Assembly: GCF_020283565.1 (NCBI RefSeq)
Contig: NC_060059.1
Location: forward strand, 15,197,501-15,261,500
Origin: Trifolium pratense
Lineage: Eukaryota > Streptophyta > Magnoliopsida > Fabales > Fabaceae
Length of the DNA stretch: 64,000 bases
Direction: 5' to 3'
Part shown: positions 1 to 12,588 of the stretch, in pieces
Layout: each line of letters opens with the position of its first letter
Numbering within the stretch: position 1 is the stretch's first letter
Made by a program: the position numbers and the translations under genes
Notes under the pieces: model-generated
The model's database searches: none
What the model saw: the letters and a program-made list of their open reading frames with translations, nothing else
What the model was told of the DNA's origin: nothing

Positions 1-1435
1 AAATGGTGCATTCTATGGCTAGGATGAAAGGTAGTAAAATGTTTATGTCCATTAAAATTGATCTTGAAAAAGCTTATGATCGTCTAAATTGGAAATTTGT
101 GGAAAATTGTCTGAATGAATGTAAGTTTCCGCCTAACCTCATTAACATTATTCAACATTGTATTTCTTCCCCCTCTTTTAAAATTTTATGGAATGGTGAG
201 AAAACAGATATGTTTACTCCTTCGAGAGGCATTAGACAAGGAGACCCTCTGTCTCCTTACCTTTTCGTCATTTGTATGGAACGACTGTCTCATATTATAG
301 CTGATCAGGTGGATGCCCAGTATTGGAAACCAATGCGTGCAGGTAGGTATGGCCCTCAAATATCTCATCTTCTTTTTGCTGATGATCTTCTTTTGTTTGC
401 AGAGGCTTCTATCGAGCAAGCACATTGTATTATGCATTGCCTCGATATTTTTTGTCAAGCTTCTGGACAAAAAATCAATAGTCAAAAAACAGAAATCTAC
501 TTCTCTAAAAATGTCGATCAACAGGTCAGGGAGGACATTTTACATCACACGGGTTATAAACAAATCAATAACATGGACAGGTATTTGGGGGCAAATATTA
601 GTCCAGGCAGAGCTTCTAGGGGAAAGTTTAATAACATCATTGACAAAATACAAAACAAGTTGAGTGGATGGAAGCAACAATGTTTGAGCTTTGCAGGCAG
701 ACTTACTCTATCTAAATCAGTTTTGAGCTCTATACCATACTATCATATGCAGTATGCCAAGCTCCCAAAAAACCTCTGTAATGAGATGGAAAAAATTCAA
801 AGGAGTTTTTTATGGGGAGATACTGACCAATCTCGTAAACCCCATCTAGTTGGATGGGACATTTGTTGTCTCCCAAAGAATGAGGGTGGTCTAGGCATTA
901 AGAGACCTCAACATATAAATGACGCTTTTCTTATGAAAATGCTTTGGAATCTGATCAACAAACCAGATGACCTTTGGTGTAAGGTTCTTTATAATAAGTA
1001 TGGAAGAAATAAGGACTTGAGAGTAACAATAAGCTCTCAACCCTATGACTCTCCTTTGTGGAAAGCTTTGACAGGTATTTGGGAAAAATTCCAGCAGAAT
1101 ATTGTGTGGCAGTTGGGAGATGGAAACAATATCAACTTTTGGCTGGATAAATGGACCCCGAGTGGAACTTCTTTGCTCTCTGTTACTAATCAAATTATTA
1201 TTGACACGACTCTTTCTGTGAGGGATGTGCTTACCCCCTCAGGAGAGTGGGATTTTGATTTCCTTACTTCTAATTTACCATCTAATTTTTCTTTTCAGGT
1301 TCTTGCTATCCCAGCACCTATGGACATAGACGGGAAAGACACAATTGGTTGGGGAGGGACCAACACTAGGAATTTCACAGTTAAAAGTGCTTATGAGAAT
1401 CAAAACATTAGAGCTCAACCTATTGAGGGAGATTG
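1..1435 (+). pseudogene. LINE (L1-type) ORF2, unit 1, 5' portion, cut by Tekay insertion
   Basis: Reverse transcriptase of a non-LTR retrotransposon, normally used for target-primed reverse transcription. The reading frame is open from the window edge to base 1435 and contains the RT catalytic FADDLLLF motif near base 370 and an IRQGDPLSPYLF motif near 231, both standard for plant L1 RT. The sequence is nearly identical to the units 2 and 3 copies at 21196 and 33459. The frame ends because a Ty3/gypsy element starts at 1436. The 5-bp target duplication GATTG is 1431-1435 here and is repeated at 10401-10405, where the LINE resumes. The LINE start lies left of the window. Confidence 0.93.
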
Positions 1436-3677
1436 TGTAACGACCCATTTTTCGTATTCGTATATTTTATTAAATGTTATTTTATTTATTAATTGGCTTT
1501 TATTATTTTAGTGAGCGACGAATAATTATTTAGCCGATCGTAAGTTATTAGGCGCGAGAACCTTGTTTTGGGCTTAAAGGGGCGTGAGAGGCATGGGCCT
1601 AAGCCATTTGGGCTTGGTTCATGACAAATGAGAAGTAGTATAAGTAGCAATTTCAACCTTGAATAGTATCATAACTTCATTTCTTTGAGTTTGAGTGAGT
1701 AGAAGCAAGATAGAGCAAGAGCTAGGGTTTTGGCTAAGAGAAAGCTTGAGCAAGAGAAGGCTTGAATCATCATCTTTGCTTAAGGTAAGAGATTAGAATT
1801 CATGATTCTTGAGTGGTAAGGAGAGGGGAGATTGTCTATGTCTCCGTTCCCGAACTCTCCCACTCAATTTCTTTTAGATTTTGATTAAGCTTTTGTATGT
1901 GAGTATGATGTTCTTCATCATCACTTTGTATGTGTTAATCACTAGCTTGATTCCATGATAAATATGTATGTGTTTGGATCATTTTTGGAAAGTTTATGAA
2001 AGTTACTTAAAACCCAAGAAATTGCCATGATTTTGATTATTAGAGGTATTTGGATGTTTGGAAGGGATGATTAATGTTCCTTGATACCATATATGTTTGA
2101 AATGACTGTTTATATGAATTTATAACATGTTTGGATGAATTTTTGAGTTGATTTGAGGTTAAACCGCCTTAGATAACTCAAGAACAGATATTCTGTTCTG
2201 GTGTGGTTCGCTAAGCGACCAGGAGTTCGCTGTAGCGAACATGTTCGCTGAAGCTCGCCAAGTCTCGCCATGAGCAGGTGATTCTCTGGTGATGTTCGCG
2301 TAGGCTCGCTAAGCCTTCGCTCAGCGAATAGTTCGTTGAAGCTCGCCAATGCTCGCCATGAGCAGGTTACTTCCTGGTGTGGTTCGCCATGTCTCGCTAA
2401 GGCTTCGCTTAGCGAAGGCCTCTGTGACAGCAATTCTTGTTGATGTTTGTAAGTGTGGTTAGGCACTTGTAACATGGTTTAAAAGTATCCTTACATGATT
2501 GTTGATACATGTTGATACTGTTAATGCTTATTGCTAATCGTTATATGAATGATAAACGTGTATGCAGTAAGTTGTAGCTTAAAGTGAGCAATGTTATATT
2601 TTGGCATTAATTTGCAATGTTAAGTGAATGTGTTAGGATTGTGTTCCCGCATTCATAAAAGAGTAGCTTCGAGCTAGAGAATATCATATGGTTGATATGT
2701 GTATGCATACATGCATTCATGATTGTATGTGAACATTGGAAACTTGGGTTCCAATAACGAAAATGGATTATGTGTCCATAATGAAGCCGAGGATCGGATT
2801 AGATGAATCCATGAGTCCAGAGCTGCTATCCAACAGGATATAAAACTGTTTTGGCTTATCCAAGGGAGATAAGATGGTTCGGTAAGTTCCGACATATCCA
2901 GCATGATATAAAACTGTTCTTGGTCCACCGTTGGTGAGACATCTTGGTACCACATGCATTTAGTTATGTCTAGGGATGGCATGACAGTGAATTAATTGGC
3001 ATTAGATACCTTAGGGTAAATGCGCATATATTTGATAAATGGTAAGTGACATTATTTGGTTGAATGGTGTTGAACCTTATTAATTGATAATTGTTTAGTG
3101 CGATGTTTTGACGTGAGTTAGAATATGTATGATGTAGTTCGAAAGTGTAAGGTCTTTCTTATGCTCGTATGATATGCGATTATGTTTTCTAACTCTCTGC
3201 TTTGTGTTACTTGCTGGACCTTTGGGGGTTCAGATATTCAGGCTGAGGATTGTGCCGACGTTTAGACTGCTGTTCTAGCGTGGTGTTGAAGTACCTTTTG
3301 GTGAGGAGACTTAGCATAGATTACTCCTCTTAGTACTAGCTTTTGACTAGAGTTTGTAAATAGTGAATGCTCTGGTAATGTAACATCGAGTCGGGGATTA
3401 CGCTTGGATTTCATCGTATATCGGTGTTACCTTTTTGTTATGCTAGTTCTTGTATAAGTGACATCCTTAGGGATGAATATGGCTTATGTATATATATATA
3501 TGTATATATATATGCATGCTTGGTTTGATTGGAATCCGCTGTTGCTTTTCATGTTAAATTTCATGATGCTCTGTGTGTATGCATGTGTTTTAATTACCGC
3601 GTGGCACTCTGCCTTTACACTTGTTGAAAAGTTTTTAAAATTACGTTTTTAAGGGTAGTATGGGTTAGGGTGTTACA
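1436..3677 (+). repeat. 5' LTR of Tekay-like element
   Basis: Begins TGTAACGACC and ends GTGTTACA. It is nearly identical to 8161-10400. It holds a palindrome cluster at 2205-2418 and a TA-rich microsatellite near 3490-3515. A weak TATA-like string, TATAAGTA, lies near 1639, but I cannot fix the transcription start. Confidence 0.95.
2205..2418 (+). repeat. TTCGCT/AGCGAA palindrome cluster in Tekay LTR (88-bp tandem)
   Basis: Several short inverted repeats of the form TTCGCTnnAGCGAA sit within about 210 bp, embedded in two imperfect tandem copies of an 88-bp unit starting near 2243 and 2331. The same cluster recurs in the 3' LTR at 8930-9143. A minus-strand frame crosses it but looks like a by-product of the repeats. 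Confidence 0.85.
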
Positions 3678-3681
3678 ATAG

Positions 3682-3693
3682 TGGTATCAGAGC
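3682..3693 (+). other. Primer binding site, initiator Met tRNA type
   Basis: TGGTATCAGAGC lies 4 nt after the 5' LTR end. This is the standard plant retrotransposon PBS complementary to the 3' end of initiator methionine tRNA, where minus-strand synthesis starts. Confidence 0.9.
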
Positions 3694-3800
3694 AGGTCGG
3701 TTCGTGTGAACCAATTAGGACTTTTCTTTTCCCCGTATGAGCATGTGTAGGGAACACTGTTAGTACTTTCTAACGTCTAGTTGTGATTCGTTCAGGAATC

Positions 3801-6800
3801 ATGGCTGCTGCGAGAACGAATGCTCAGATTGCGGAGGCTTTGGCCGCACTCACCAACATTGTGGTTAGAGATCATCAACCTGGAAGAGAGGTAGAGATGA
3901 GGTTGGAACGGTTCATGAAGCAGAAACCGCCAACATTTACCGGAGGTTACAACCCGGATGGAGCTCACAAGTGGCTGGAGGAACTTGAGATAATTTTTGA
4001 AGCAATGGATTGTTCCGAGGAAGGGAAGACAACCCTTGGGACATATGTGTTGCGTGAGGAAGCGAACGTGTGGTGGAAGAACGCCAAGTTGAGGCTAGGA
4101 CCCGGTGGTATGGCTATACCATGGGCAATGTTTAAAAGAGAATTTTTGGTTAAGTATTTTCCTGTGGATGTGAAGAATAAGAAGGTGGTGGAATTCATGG
4201 AGTTGAAGCAGGGAAATATGACGGTAGCTGACTATGCCGTCAAGTTTGAGACTTTGTGTGCGTTTAGCCCGCATTACAACACTTTGGAAGCGGAGAACGA
4301 CAAGTGTGTGAAGTTTGAAAGTGGTCTACGTCCAGACATCAAGCATATGATTGGATTTTCGCAGATAAGGGATTTTGCGACCCTTGTGAACAAGAGTAGG
4401 ATCTGTGATGAAGATGGTATGGCAAAGGTGAACTACTACAAGGCTGTGAATGACCGAAAAGGGAAAGGACAAGAGCGCGGAAAACCTTATGATAACCGCG
4501 GTAGGGGTAATACAAGTGGTGGTAAGAAGCCGATGAATGGAAGTTGTTACAACTGTGGAGAAAGGGGTCATGTGTCTTATGATTGCCCGAAGAGAGGAGA
4601 TAGGTGTAAGAATTGTGGAAAACTGGGCCACAAGACCGAAGTGTGTAGGACAAAAGTGGTGTGTTTCAATTGTGGAGATGAAGGCCACAAGAGTCTGACT
4701 TGTAAGAAGCCCAAGAAGGTGATGGGCAAGGTGTTTGCTTTGAGTGGAGAGGATGCTAGCCTTGAGGACAATCTTATTAGAGGTACGTGTTTCATCTATG
4801 ACACTCCTTTAATTGCGATTATAGATACGGGAGCGACGCATTCTTTTATTTCTTTGGATTGTGCGAAGCGTCTTAGTATTCCTTTAACGGATATGATGGG
4901 TAGGATGGAAATAGAAACTCCTGCTAATGGTTCAGTGATTACCCGACAAGTATGTCGTAACTGCCCCGTAACCATTTTTGGTAGGCATTTTGGTATGGAT
5001 TTAGTGTGTATTCCACTTAGTGGTATGGATGTGATTTTTGGTATGAATTGGTTAATCTTCAACCGAATTCATATCAACTGTCGTGAGAAGGCCGTTGTTT
5101 TTCCGAAGCCGGAGGAGAACTTGCATTTGATGAACGGGAAGGAAGTATCGGAAGCGTTGAAAGAACATGCCGAGATGTTCATGATGTTTGCATCATTGAA
5201 ACTCGAAGGAGGAGTTAAGATAGAAGAGTTACCGATTGTTTGTGAATTCCCAGATGTGTTTCCGGATGATATATCTGACGTGCCTCCGAAGCGAGAGGTA
5301 GAGTTTTCTATCGACCTAGTACCTGGAACTAGTCCGATATCTATGGCGCCGTATCGAATGTCAGCGTCTGAGTTGAATGAATTGAAGAAGCAACTTGAAG
5401 AGCTGCTTGAGAAGAGGTTTGTTCGACCGAGTGTTTCGCCATGGGGAGCGCCGGTGTTGCTTGTGAAGAAGAAAGATGGAAGCATGAGATTACGTATAGA
5501 CTATCGTCAGTTGAACAAAGTGACGATCAAGAATAAATATCCACTTCTGAGGATAGATGATTTGATGGATCAACTAGTCGGAGCTTGTGTGTTTAGTAAG
5601 ATCGATTTGAGATCTGGATACCATCAGATTAGAGTGAAGACGGAAGACATACCTAAGACTGCATTTAGGACGAGGTATGGGCACTACGAGTATTCAGTTA
5701 TGCCGTTTGGTGTGACTAATGCACCTGGAGTTTTCATGGAGTATATGAACAGAATTTTCCATTCATTTTTGGATAGATTCGTGGTGGTGTTCATCGACGA
5801 CATTTTGATTTACTCAAAATCCGAGGAAGAGCACGAGGAGCACTTGAGGATTGTTTTGCAAGTCTTGAAGGAGAAGAAGTTGTATGCCAAGTTGTCGAAG
5901 TGTGAGTTTTGGATGAAAGAGGTGAGTTTCTTAGGGCATATAATTTCAAGTGGAGGAATCGCGGTAGATCCTGCGAAGGTTGACGCTGTGTCACAGTGGG
6001 GAACGCCGGAATCTGTTTCAGAGATTAGAAGTTTCCTTGGTTTAGCCGGTTATTATAGAAGATTCATCGAAGGTTTTTCGAAGTTGGCTTTACCGTTAAC
6101 CAAGTTGACGAGGAAAGATCAAGCGTTTGTTTGGGATGGTATTTGTGAGGAGAGCTTCCAAGAGCTCAAGAGAAGATTGACTACTGCACCCGTGTTGATT
6201 TTACCCGATGCCAAAGAGTCGTTCATCGTGTATTGCGATGCTTCGAAGTTAGGACTTGGTGGAGTGCTTATGCAAGGGGGTAATGTGGTAGCATATGTTT
6301 CAAGACAACTGAAGGTTCACGAGAGGAACTATCCAACGCATGATTTGGAGTTAGCCGCAGTGGTGTTTGCTTTGAAAGTGTGGAGACACTACTTGTATGG
6401 ATCGAGGTTTGAAGTGTTTAGTGATAACAAGAGTCTGAAGTACTTATTCGACCAGAAGGAGTTGAATATGAGGCAACGTAGATGGCTCGAATTCTTAAAG
6501 GACTACGATTTTGAATTGAGTTATCACCCCGGAAAAGCCAATGTGGTGGCCGATGCATTAAGTAGGAAAACTTTGCATATGTCATCATTGATGGTGAAAG
6601 AGTTAGAGTTGATTGAAGAATTCCGAGACTTGAGTCTTGTGTGTGAGGTTACTTCTACAAGTGTGAAGATTGGAATGTTAAGATTGACGAATCCTTTTCT
6701 TGAAGGTATTAAAGAACGTCAGAAATCGGATAAGAAATTGATGGAGAAGATGGTACTCATCAATGAAGGCAAGGAGACCAATATCAAGATTGACGAGAGT

Positions 6801-8165
6801 GGAGTCATGAGATTTCACGGAAGAGTTTGTGTACCGGATGTACCCGAATTGAAAAGAATGATCATGGAAGAAGGTCACAGAAGTGGTTTGAGTATTCATC
6901 CTGGAGTAACCAAGATGTATCAGGATTTGAGGAAGTTGTTTTGGTGGCCGGGAATGAAGAGACAAATTTCTGAATTTGTTTATTCATGCTTAACTTGTCA
7001 GAAATCGAAGATTGAGCATCAGAAGCCGTTTGGTTTGTTACAACCAATGTTTATACCCGAATGGAAATGGGATAGCATTGCAATGGATTTTGTGGGAGGT
7101 TTACCGAAGACCAAGAAAAGTAACGAGGTGATTTGGGTAGTAGTAGATCGTTTGACGAAGTGTGCTCACTTCATTGCTATCAGGAAAGGTACTTTGGTGC
7201 CTAAGTTGGCCGAGATTTATGTGGAGCAGATTGTGAAGCTTCATGGTATTCCAACAAGTATTATTTCGGATAGAGATCCGAGATTTACTTCTAGATTTTG
7301 GGAAAGCTTGCAAGAAGCTTTAGGAACGAGGTTAAGGTTGAGTTCAGCGTATCATCCTCAGACAGATGGTCAGTCGGAGAGAACGATACAATCCTTAGAG
7401 GATTTGTTGAGAGCTTGTGTTTTGGAGCAAAACGTGAATTGGGATTCTTGTTTGCCGTTGGTAGAGTTTACATACAACAACAGTTACCATTCTAGTATCG
7501 GAATGGCACCGTTTGAGGCTTTGTATGGGAGAAGGTGTAGGACACCTCTGTGTTGGTATGAAACTGGAGAAGGTGCAATTCTTGGACCAGAGATTGTACA
7601 AGAGACAACAGAGAAGATTCGGATGATTCGTGAGAAGATGAAAGCGTCTCAGAGTCGACAGAAGAGTTATCATGATAAGAGGAGGAAGGACATTGAATTC
7701 CAAGAAGGGGATCATGTGTTCCTACGAGTTAAATCGACTACTGGAGTAGGACGTGCGTTGAAGTCAAGGAAGTTGACATCGAGGTTTATTGGACCGTTTG
7801 AGATTTTGAAGCGAGTTGGGAAAGTTGCATATAGGATTGCATTGCCGCCATCATTGGCGAATTTGCACGATGTTTTCCATGTATCACAGTTGCGCAAGTA
7901 TGTGTCTGATCCGACACACGTGATTGAATCGGACGATGTTCAAGTGAGGGATGACTTGACCATTGAGACTGTGCCTTTGAGAATCGAAGGAAGAGAAGTG
8001 AAGAGGTTGAGGAACAAAGAGATTGCATCCGTGAAAGTCGTGTGGGGAGGACCGGCTGGTGAGAATGCGACGTGGGAGTTGGAAAGCAAGATGAGAGATT
8101 CTTATCCCGATCTGTTTCTAGGTAATTTCGAGGGCGAAATTCTTTTAAGGGGGGTAGGATTGTAA
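3801..8165 (+). CDS. Gag-Pol polyprotein, Tekay-like chromovirus (intact)
   Basis: Polyprotein of 1,454 aa for capsid, protease, reverse transcriptase, RNase H and integrase. The frame is open from a GTG at 3783, but the first ATG is 3801, which I take as the start. Visible in order: gag domain (about residues 30-200); three CCHC zinc knuckles starting near 249, 269 and 288; aspartic protease DTGATHSF with D342; RT with FIDDILIYS (D666, D667); RNase H with YCDAS; integrase HHCC region and D1096, D1157, E1193, giving the expected 35-residue D-E spacing. A C-terminal chromodomain-like stretch ends [17 protein letters not shown] and may guide insertion to marked chromatin. There is no stop or frameshift, so the element could be autonomous. 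The TAA stop (8163-8165) lies inside the first five bases of the 3' LTR. Confidence 0.96.
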   Translation: MAAARTNAQIAEALAALTNIVVRDHQPGREVEMRLERFMKQKPPTFTGGYNPDGAHKWLEELEIIFEAMDCSEEGKTTLGTYVLREEANVWWKNAKLRLGPGGMAIPWAMFKREFLVKYFPVDVKNKKVVEFMELKQGNMTVADYAVKFETLCAFSPHYNTLEAENDKCVKFESGLRPDIKHMIGFSQIRDFATLVNKSRICDEDGMAKVNYYKAVNDRKGKGQERGKPYDNRGRGNTSGGKKPMNGSCYNCGERGHVSYDCPKRGDRCKNCGKLGHKTEVCRTKVVCFNCGDEGHKSLTCKKPKKVMGKVFALSGEDASLEDNLIRGTCFIYDTPLIAIIDTGATHSFISLDCAKRLSIPLTDMMGRMEIETPANGSVITRQVCRNCPVTIFGRHFGMDLVCIPLSGMDVIFGMNWLIFNRIHINCREKAVVFPKPEENLHLMNGKEVSEALKEHAEMFMMFASLKLEGGVKIEELPIVCEFPDVFPDDISDVPPKREVEFSIDLVPGTSPISMAPYRMSASELNELKKQLEELLEKRFVRPSVSPWGAPVLLVKKKDGSMRLRIDYRQLNKVTIKNKYPLLRIDDLMDQLVGACVFSKIDLRSGYHQIRVKTEDIPKTAFRTRYGHYEYSVMPFGVTNAPGVFMEYMNRIFHSFLDRFVVVFIDDILIYSKSEEEHEEHLRIVLQVLKEKKLYAKLSKCEFWMKEVSFLGHIISSGGIAVDPAKVDAVSQWGTPESVSEIRSFLGLAGYYRRFIEGFSKLALPLTKLTRKDQAFVWDGICEESFQELKRRLTTAPVLILPDAKESFIVYCDASKLGLGGVLMQGGNVVAYVSRQLKVHERNYPTHDLELAAVVFALKVWRHYLYGSRFEVFSDNKSLKYLFDQKELNMRQRRWLEFLKDYDFELSYHPGKANVVADALSRKTLHMSSLMVKELELIEEFRDLSLVCEVTSTSVKIGMLRLTNPFLEGIKERQKSDKKLMEKMVLINEGKETNIKIDESGVMRFHGRVCVPDVPELKRMIMEEGHRSGLSIHPGVTKMYQDLRKLFWWPGMKRQISEFVYSCLTCQKSKIEHQKPFGLLQPMFIPEWKWDSIAMDFVGGLPKTKKSNEVIWVVVDRLTKCAHFIAIRKGTLVPKLAEIYVEQIVKLHGIPTSIISDRDPRFTSRFWESLQEALGTRLRLSSAYHPQTDGQSERTIQSLEDLLRACVLEQNVNWDSCLPLVEFTYNNSYHSSIGMAPFEALYGRRCRTPLCWYETGEGAILGPEIVQETTEKIRMIREKMKASQSRQKSYHDKRRKDIEFQEGDHVFLRVKSTTGVGRALKSRKLTSRFIGPFEILKRVGKVAYRIALPPSLANLHDVFHVSQLRKYVSDPTHVIESDDVQVRDDLTIETVPLRIEGREVKRLRNKEIASVKVVWGGPAGENATWELESKMRDSYPDLFLGNFEGEILLRGVGL
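8147..8160 (+). other. Polypurine tract, Tekay-like element
   Basis: AAGGGGGGTAGGAT directly abuts the 3' LTR. It is the expected primer for plus-strand synthesis and overlaps the last codons of pol. Confidence 0.85.
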
Positions 8166-10400
8166 CGACCCATTTTTCGTATTCGTATATTTTATTAAAT
8201 GTTATTTTATTTATTAATTGGCTTTTATTATTTTAGTGAGCGACGAATAATTATTTAGCCGATCGTAAGTTATTAGGCGCAAGAACCTTGTTTTGGGCTT
8301 AAAGGGGCGTGAGAGGCATGGGCCTAAGCCATTTGGGCTTGGTTCATGACAAATGAGAAGTAGTATAAGTAGCAATTTCAACCTTGAATAGTATCATAAC
8401 TTCATTTCTTTGAGTTTGAGTGAGTAGAAGCAAGATAGAGCAAGAGCTAGGGTTTTGGCTAAGAGAAAGCTTGAGCAAGAGAAGGCTTGAATCATCATCT
8501 TTGCTTAAGGTAAGAGATTAGAATTCATGATTCTTGAGTGGTAAGGAGAGGAGAGATTGTCTATGTCTCCGTTCCCGAACTCTCCCACTCAATTTCTTTT
8601 AGATTTTGATTAAGCTTTTGTATGTGAGTATGATGTTCTTCATCATCACTTTGTATGTGTTAATCACTAGCTTGATTCCATGATAAATATGTATGTGTTT
8701 GGATCATTTTTGGAAAGTTTATGAAAGTTACTTAAAACCCAAGAAATTGCCATGATTTTGATTATTAGAGGTATTTGGATGTTTGGAAGGGATGATTAAT
8801 GTTCCTTGATACCATATATGTTTGAAATGACTGTTTATATGAATTTATAACATGTTTGGATGAATTTTTGAGTTGATTTGAGGTTAAACCGCCTTAGATA
8901 ACTCAAGAACAGATATTCTGTTCTGGTGTGGTTCGCTAAGCGACCAGGAGTTCGCTGTAGCGAACATGTTCGCTGAAGCTCGCCAAGTCTCGCCATGAGC
9001 AGGTGATTCTCTGGTGATGTTCGCGTAGGCTCGCTAAGCCTTCGCTCAGCGAATAGTTCGTTGAAGCTCGCCAATGCTCGCCATGAGCAGGTTACTTCCT
9101 GGTGTGGTTCACCATGTCTCGCTAAGGCTTCGCTTAGCGAAGGCCTCTGTGACAGCAATTCTTGTTGATGTTTGTAAGTGTGGTTAGGCACTTGTAACAT
9201 GGTTTAAAAGTATCCTTACATGATTGTTGATACATGTTGATACTGTTAATGCTTATTGCTAATCGTTATATGAATGATAAACGTGTATGCAGTAAGTTGT
9301 AGCTTAAAGTGAGCAATGTTATATTTTGGCATTAATTTGCAATGTTAAGTGAATGTGTTAGGATTGTGTTCCCGCATTCATAAAAGAGTAGCTTCGAGCT
9401 AGAGAATATCATATGGTTGATATGTGTATGCATACATGCATTCATGATTGTATGTGAACATTGGAAACTTGGGTTCCAATAACGAAAATGGATTATGTGT
9501 CCATAATGAAGCCGAGGATCGGATTAGATGAATCCATGAGTCCAGAGCTGCTATCCAACAGGATATAAAATTGTTTTGGCTTATCCAAGGGAGATAAGAT
9601 GGTTCGGTAAGTTCCGACATATCCAGCATGATATAAAACTGTTCTTGGTCCACCGTTGGTGAGACATCTTGGTACCACATGCATTTAGTTATGTCTAGGG
9701 ATGGCATGACAGTGAATTAATTGGCATTAGATACCTTAGGGTAAATGCGCATATATTTGATAAATGGTAAGTGACATTATTTGGTTGAATGGTGTTGAAC
9801 CTTATTAATTGATAATTGTTTAGTGCGATGTTTTGACGTGAGTTAGAATATGTATGATGTAGTTCGAAAGTGTAAGGTCTTTCTTATGCTCGTATGATAT
9901 GCGATTATGTTTTCTAACTCTCTGCTTTGTGTTACTTGCTGGACCTTTGGGGGTTCAGATATTCAGGCTGAGGATTGTGCCGACGTTTAGACTGCTGTTC
10001 TAGCGTGGTGTTGAAGTACCTTTTGGTGAGGAGACTTAGCATAGATTACTCCTCTTAGTACTAGCTTTTGACTAGAGTTTGTAAATAGTGAATGCTCTGG
10101 TAATGTAACATCGAGTCGGGGATTACGCTTGGATTTCATCGTATATCGGTGTTACCTTTTTGTTATGCTAGTTCTTGTATAAGTGACATCCTTAGGGATG
10201 AATATGGCTTATGTATATATATATGTATATATATATGCATGTTTGGTTTGATTGGAATCCGCTGTTGCTTTTCATGTTAAATTTCATGATGCTCTGTGTG
10301 TATGCATGTGTTTTAATTACCGCGTGGCACTCTGCCTTTACACTTGTTGAAAAGTTTTTAAAATTACGTTTTTAAGGGTAGTATGGGTTAGGGTGTTACA
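8161..10400 (+). repeat. 3' LTR of Tekay-like element
   Basis: TG...CA repeat matching 1436-3677. At all five substitutions seen by eye this copy carries A or T where the 5' LTR carries G or C. That fits cytosine deamination on a methylated copy. The LTR is followed by the target duplication and the resumed LINE. Confidence 0.95.
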
Positions 10401-11467
10401 GATTGGAAGGCCGTGTGGAGTTGGAAAGGACCTCATAGAATTCAAACTTTTATGTGGATGGCTGCTCATGATCGGTTGCTCACTAATTTTCGTAGGAGTA
10501 AATGGGGTGTTGGAGCTTCTCCCACATGCTCTAGATGTGACAGAGTCAATGAAACACTTATTCATGTTTTGAGGGATTGCCCTGTTGCAACCCAAACCTG
10601 GATAAGGTTAGTCCCTTCAAATCAAATCATTAATTTTTTTCTTCTTCTAATTGCAGTGAATGGATCTTCAAAAACATCAACCTTCAACTGCAAGATATCC
10701 AGAATAGGAAGTGGAAAACAATTTTTATGGTGGCGTGCTGGCACATGTGGAAGTGGAGAAACCAAACGATTTTTGAAGATGACTTTCAACGTCCGACTGA
10801 CCCAACCTACATGATTATCAAGATGGCTGAAGACATAGACAAGTGCATCCACCATCCTCTGAATATTCGCCAATGTGACACTATTTTCATTGGATGGAAA
10901 AAACCCCGAGAAGGGTGGATTAAGCTTAACTGTGATGGAGCCTACAAGGATTCTTTGGGTTTAGCTGGTTGTGGTGGACTCTTTCGAAATTCAGATGGCA
11001 GATGGATTAAAGGATACTCGCGTAAAATAGGAACTTGTGACGCTCTCTCCGCTGAAATGTGGGGAATGTACTTGGGAATGCAACTTGGTTGGAGACAAGG
11101 TTTCTACCATCTTCAGGTGGAAAGTGACTCAAAAAGTCTGGTTGATATGATCACGGGGAAAGTTAAATTCAATGGTAATCCGCCGACCTTGGTGCGTCGT
11201 ATACAAGAGCTTTTAAAGTTGGATTGGCAGGTGCAATTCAATCATACTTGGCGAGAGGGAAATAGAAGTGCTGATTGGCTGGCTAATTTCAGCTTTTCTC
11301 TAAATTCTTTTAATATTCATGTTATGGAGACTCCTCCAAATGAGGTTTCGAGTCTTCTTTTTGATGACTTTTCTGGGGCTTGCATGCCTAGAAATTTTCA
11401 TGTAACTCTATAGTTGTTTTCTTTTTGGGCGTTAGCCCTCTTTTACTACCAAAAAAAAAAAAAAAAA
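10401..11467 (+). pseudogene. LINE ORF2, unit 1, 3' portion with poly(A) tail
   Basis: Resumes the frame broken at 1435. It contains the zf-RVT-like cysteine region (CSRCDRVNETLIHVLRDC near 10530) and the C-terminal RNase H with LNCDGAYKDSLG near 10928 and ESDSKSLVDM near 11120. A T homopolymer at 10634-10640 has 7 T where units 2 and 3 have 8, a frameshift that alone inactivates this copy. Stop TAG is at 11411-11413. A GGGC-GTTA-GCCC hairpin at 11427-11438 and a poly(A) run at 11451-11467 are the LINE 3' end. Confidence 0.93.
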
Positions 11468-11638
11468 GAAATCAGGCCCAAGTAAGACAGTTAAACAACA
11501 TTCACTAAACTATACAAAGCCATAAGCTACAGCTTCTCCTGTCGGAACTTTTGACACACATAGATACTACAGTGTGTGTGTGTGTGTGTGACACACATAA
11601 TAACTGTGTTTTGGATGTTTCAACCGTGTATATATTTT

Positions 11639-11728
11639 GAATGCAATATTTATTTGCTGCCATTTTTTGATTTGGGATCAACTGTGTATGAATGCAATAT
11701 TTATTTGCTGCCATTTTTTGATTTGGGA
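11639..11728 (+). repeat. Two-copy tandem repeat, 51-bp period
   Basis: A 39-bp block starting GAATGCAATATTTATTTGCT occurs at 11639-11677 and again at 11690-11728. Both copies are kept in units 2 and 3. Confidence 0.85.
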
Positions 11729-11938
11729 ACCTCAACTGTGAAAGCTAGGTACTTGACCCTCTATGATTGACGACATTAGTTCTCTCTTTCACCCTGGAGT
11801 CCATTTACTCCTAGCCGAGAAGGTAGGATCAGTAAAGACATGTGCATGGTTACCAACACTGATTGAAGTTTAACCAATGCCTTCTTTTTTGGTCACTAGA
11901 CAACCAATGCCTTAATAGACTAGAATTTAAGTCACCGG

Positions 11939-11941
<3 letters not shown>

Positions 11942-11978
<37 letters not shown>
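11942..11978. repeat. TA microsatellite, unit 1 (about 37 bp)
   Basis: Uninterrupted TA run. The same locus is about 66 bp in unit 2 (24170-24236) and about 71 bp in unit 3 (36432-36502), so it has changed length since the duplication. Confidence 0.9.
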
Positions 11979-11981
<3 letters not shown>

Positions 11982-12486
11982 CTGTTTTAAAATGAAATTA
12001 ATGAGTATAGAACTATACATATAAATACTCTGAACTAAACCAAAATTTAACATGTAGTGATCAGAAGCCCCACTGTTGTATTTACCAATAGCTTGGGTTG
12101 ATGATAACTACGATGAAATTAGTTAAAATTTGCTTACATTTGAGTTTACAAATTTTTTTTTGGTTTACTAGAAGAATTTTTGGAATCCTTATGAAAATTA
12201 ATATTAAACACCTTATTCTAAACTGGAAAGACTATTATGGAAGTCGGGGAACTAATGACTTCATGACACCAATTTTTTAAGTCCTATACGGGTGATTGCT
12301 TTTCTAAGCGATTACCACAATGCCATGGCAAATGGAATTTTGAAACTGGAGAATTAAGTAGATCCATTGCGATTGTCCAAAGTTTGTGCGATATGGTGGA
12401 ATTGGTAGTGCTAATGGTTGGAACATTTTGACGACGATTAAGGCATAAAGCATTGCTTGCATTGGAGTGGGAAATTAGAATAATAG

Positions 12487-12588
12487 GAAGCGAATAAATG
12501 TGCGGATATCCTTATTAATATGGGATATGAGTTTAATTTGTGCATCAGTTTTTATAATCACCTCCCCAATAGGTGGTTCAGGAGATGT
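12487..12588 (+). pseudogene. Relic of a LINE-type RNase H C-terminus
   Basis: Thirty-four codons read EANKCADILINMGYEF and onward, the pattern of the C-terminal end of plant RNase H-like (RVT_3) proteins. Stop codons lie immediately upstream and downstream. It is a short decayed fragment unrelated to the nearby LINE copy. Equivalent relics occur near 24745 in unit 2 and 37011 in unit 3. The match is from memory of the family. Confidence 0.5.

Larger units (their letters stand above)
1436..10400 (+). mobile_element. Complete Ty3/gypsy chromovirus (Tekay-like), inserted in unit 1 LINE
   Basis: A structurally complete 8,965-bp LTR retrotransposon. It has TG...CA long terminal repeats of 2,242 and 2,240 bp, a methionine-type primer binding site, one uninterrupted gag-pol frame, a polypurine tract and the perfect target duplication GATTG (1431-1435 and 10401-10405). 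The LTRs differ by about five substitutions and one TA dinucleotide by eye, so the insertion is recent. It is absent from the LINEs of units 2 and 3, so it arrived after the tandem duplication. Assignment to the Tekay clade rests on the long LTRs, the PBS and the C-terminal chromodomain-like segment. No tree was built. Confidence 0.95.

Noticed and set aside
2110..2475. Minus-strand 121-aa frame in the Tekay LTR (also 8835-9200)
   Set aside because: Its length comes from the palindromic 88-bp tandem block; no recognisable domain.
3783..3800. GTG start for the Tekay polyprotein, and the similar TTG start at 20699 for the LINE
   Set aside because: Nuclear plant genes use ATG; in-frame ATGs at 3801 and 20780 are better starts.
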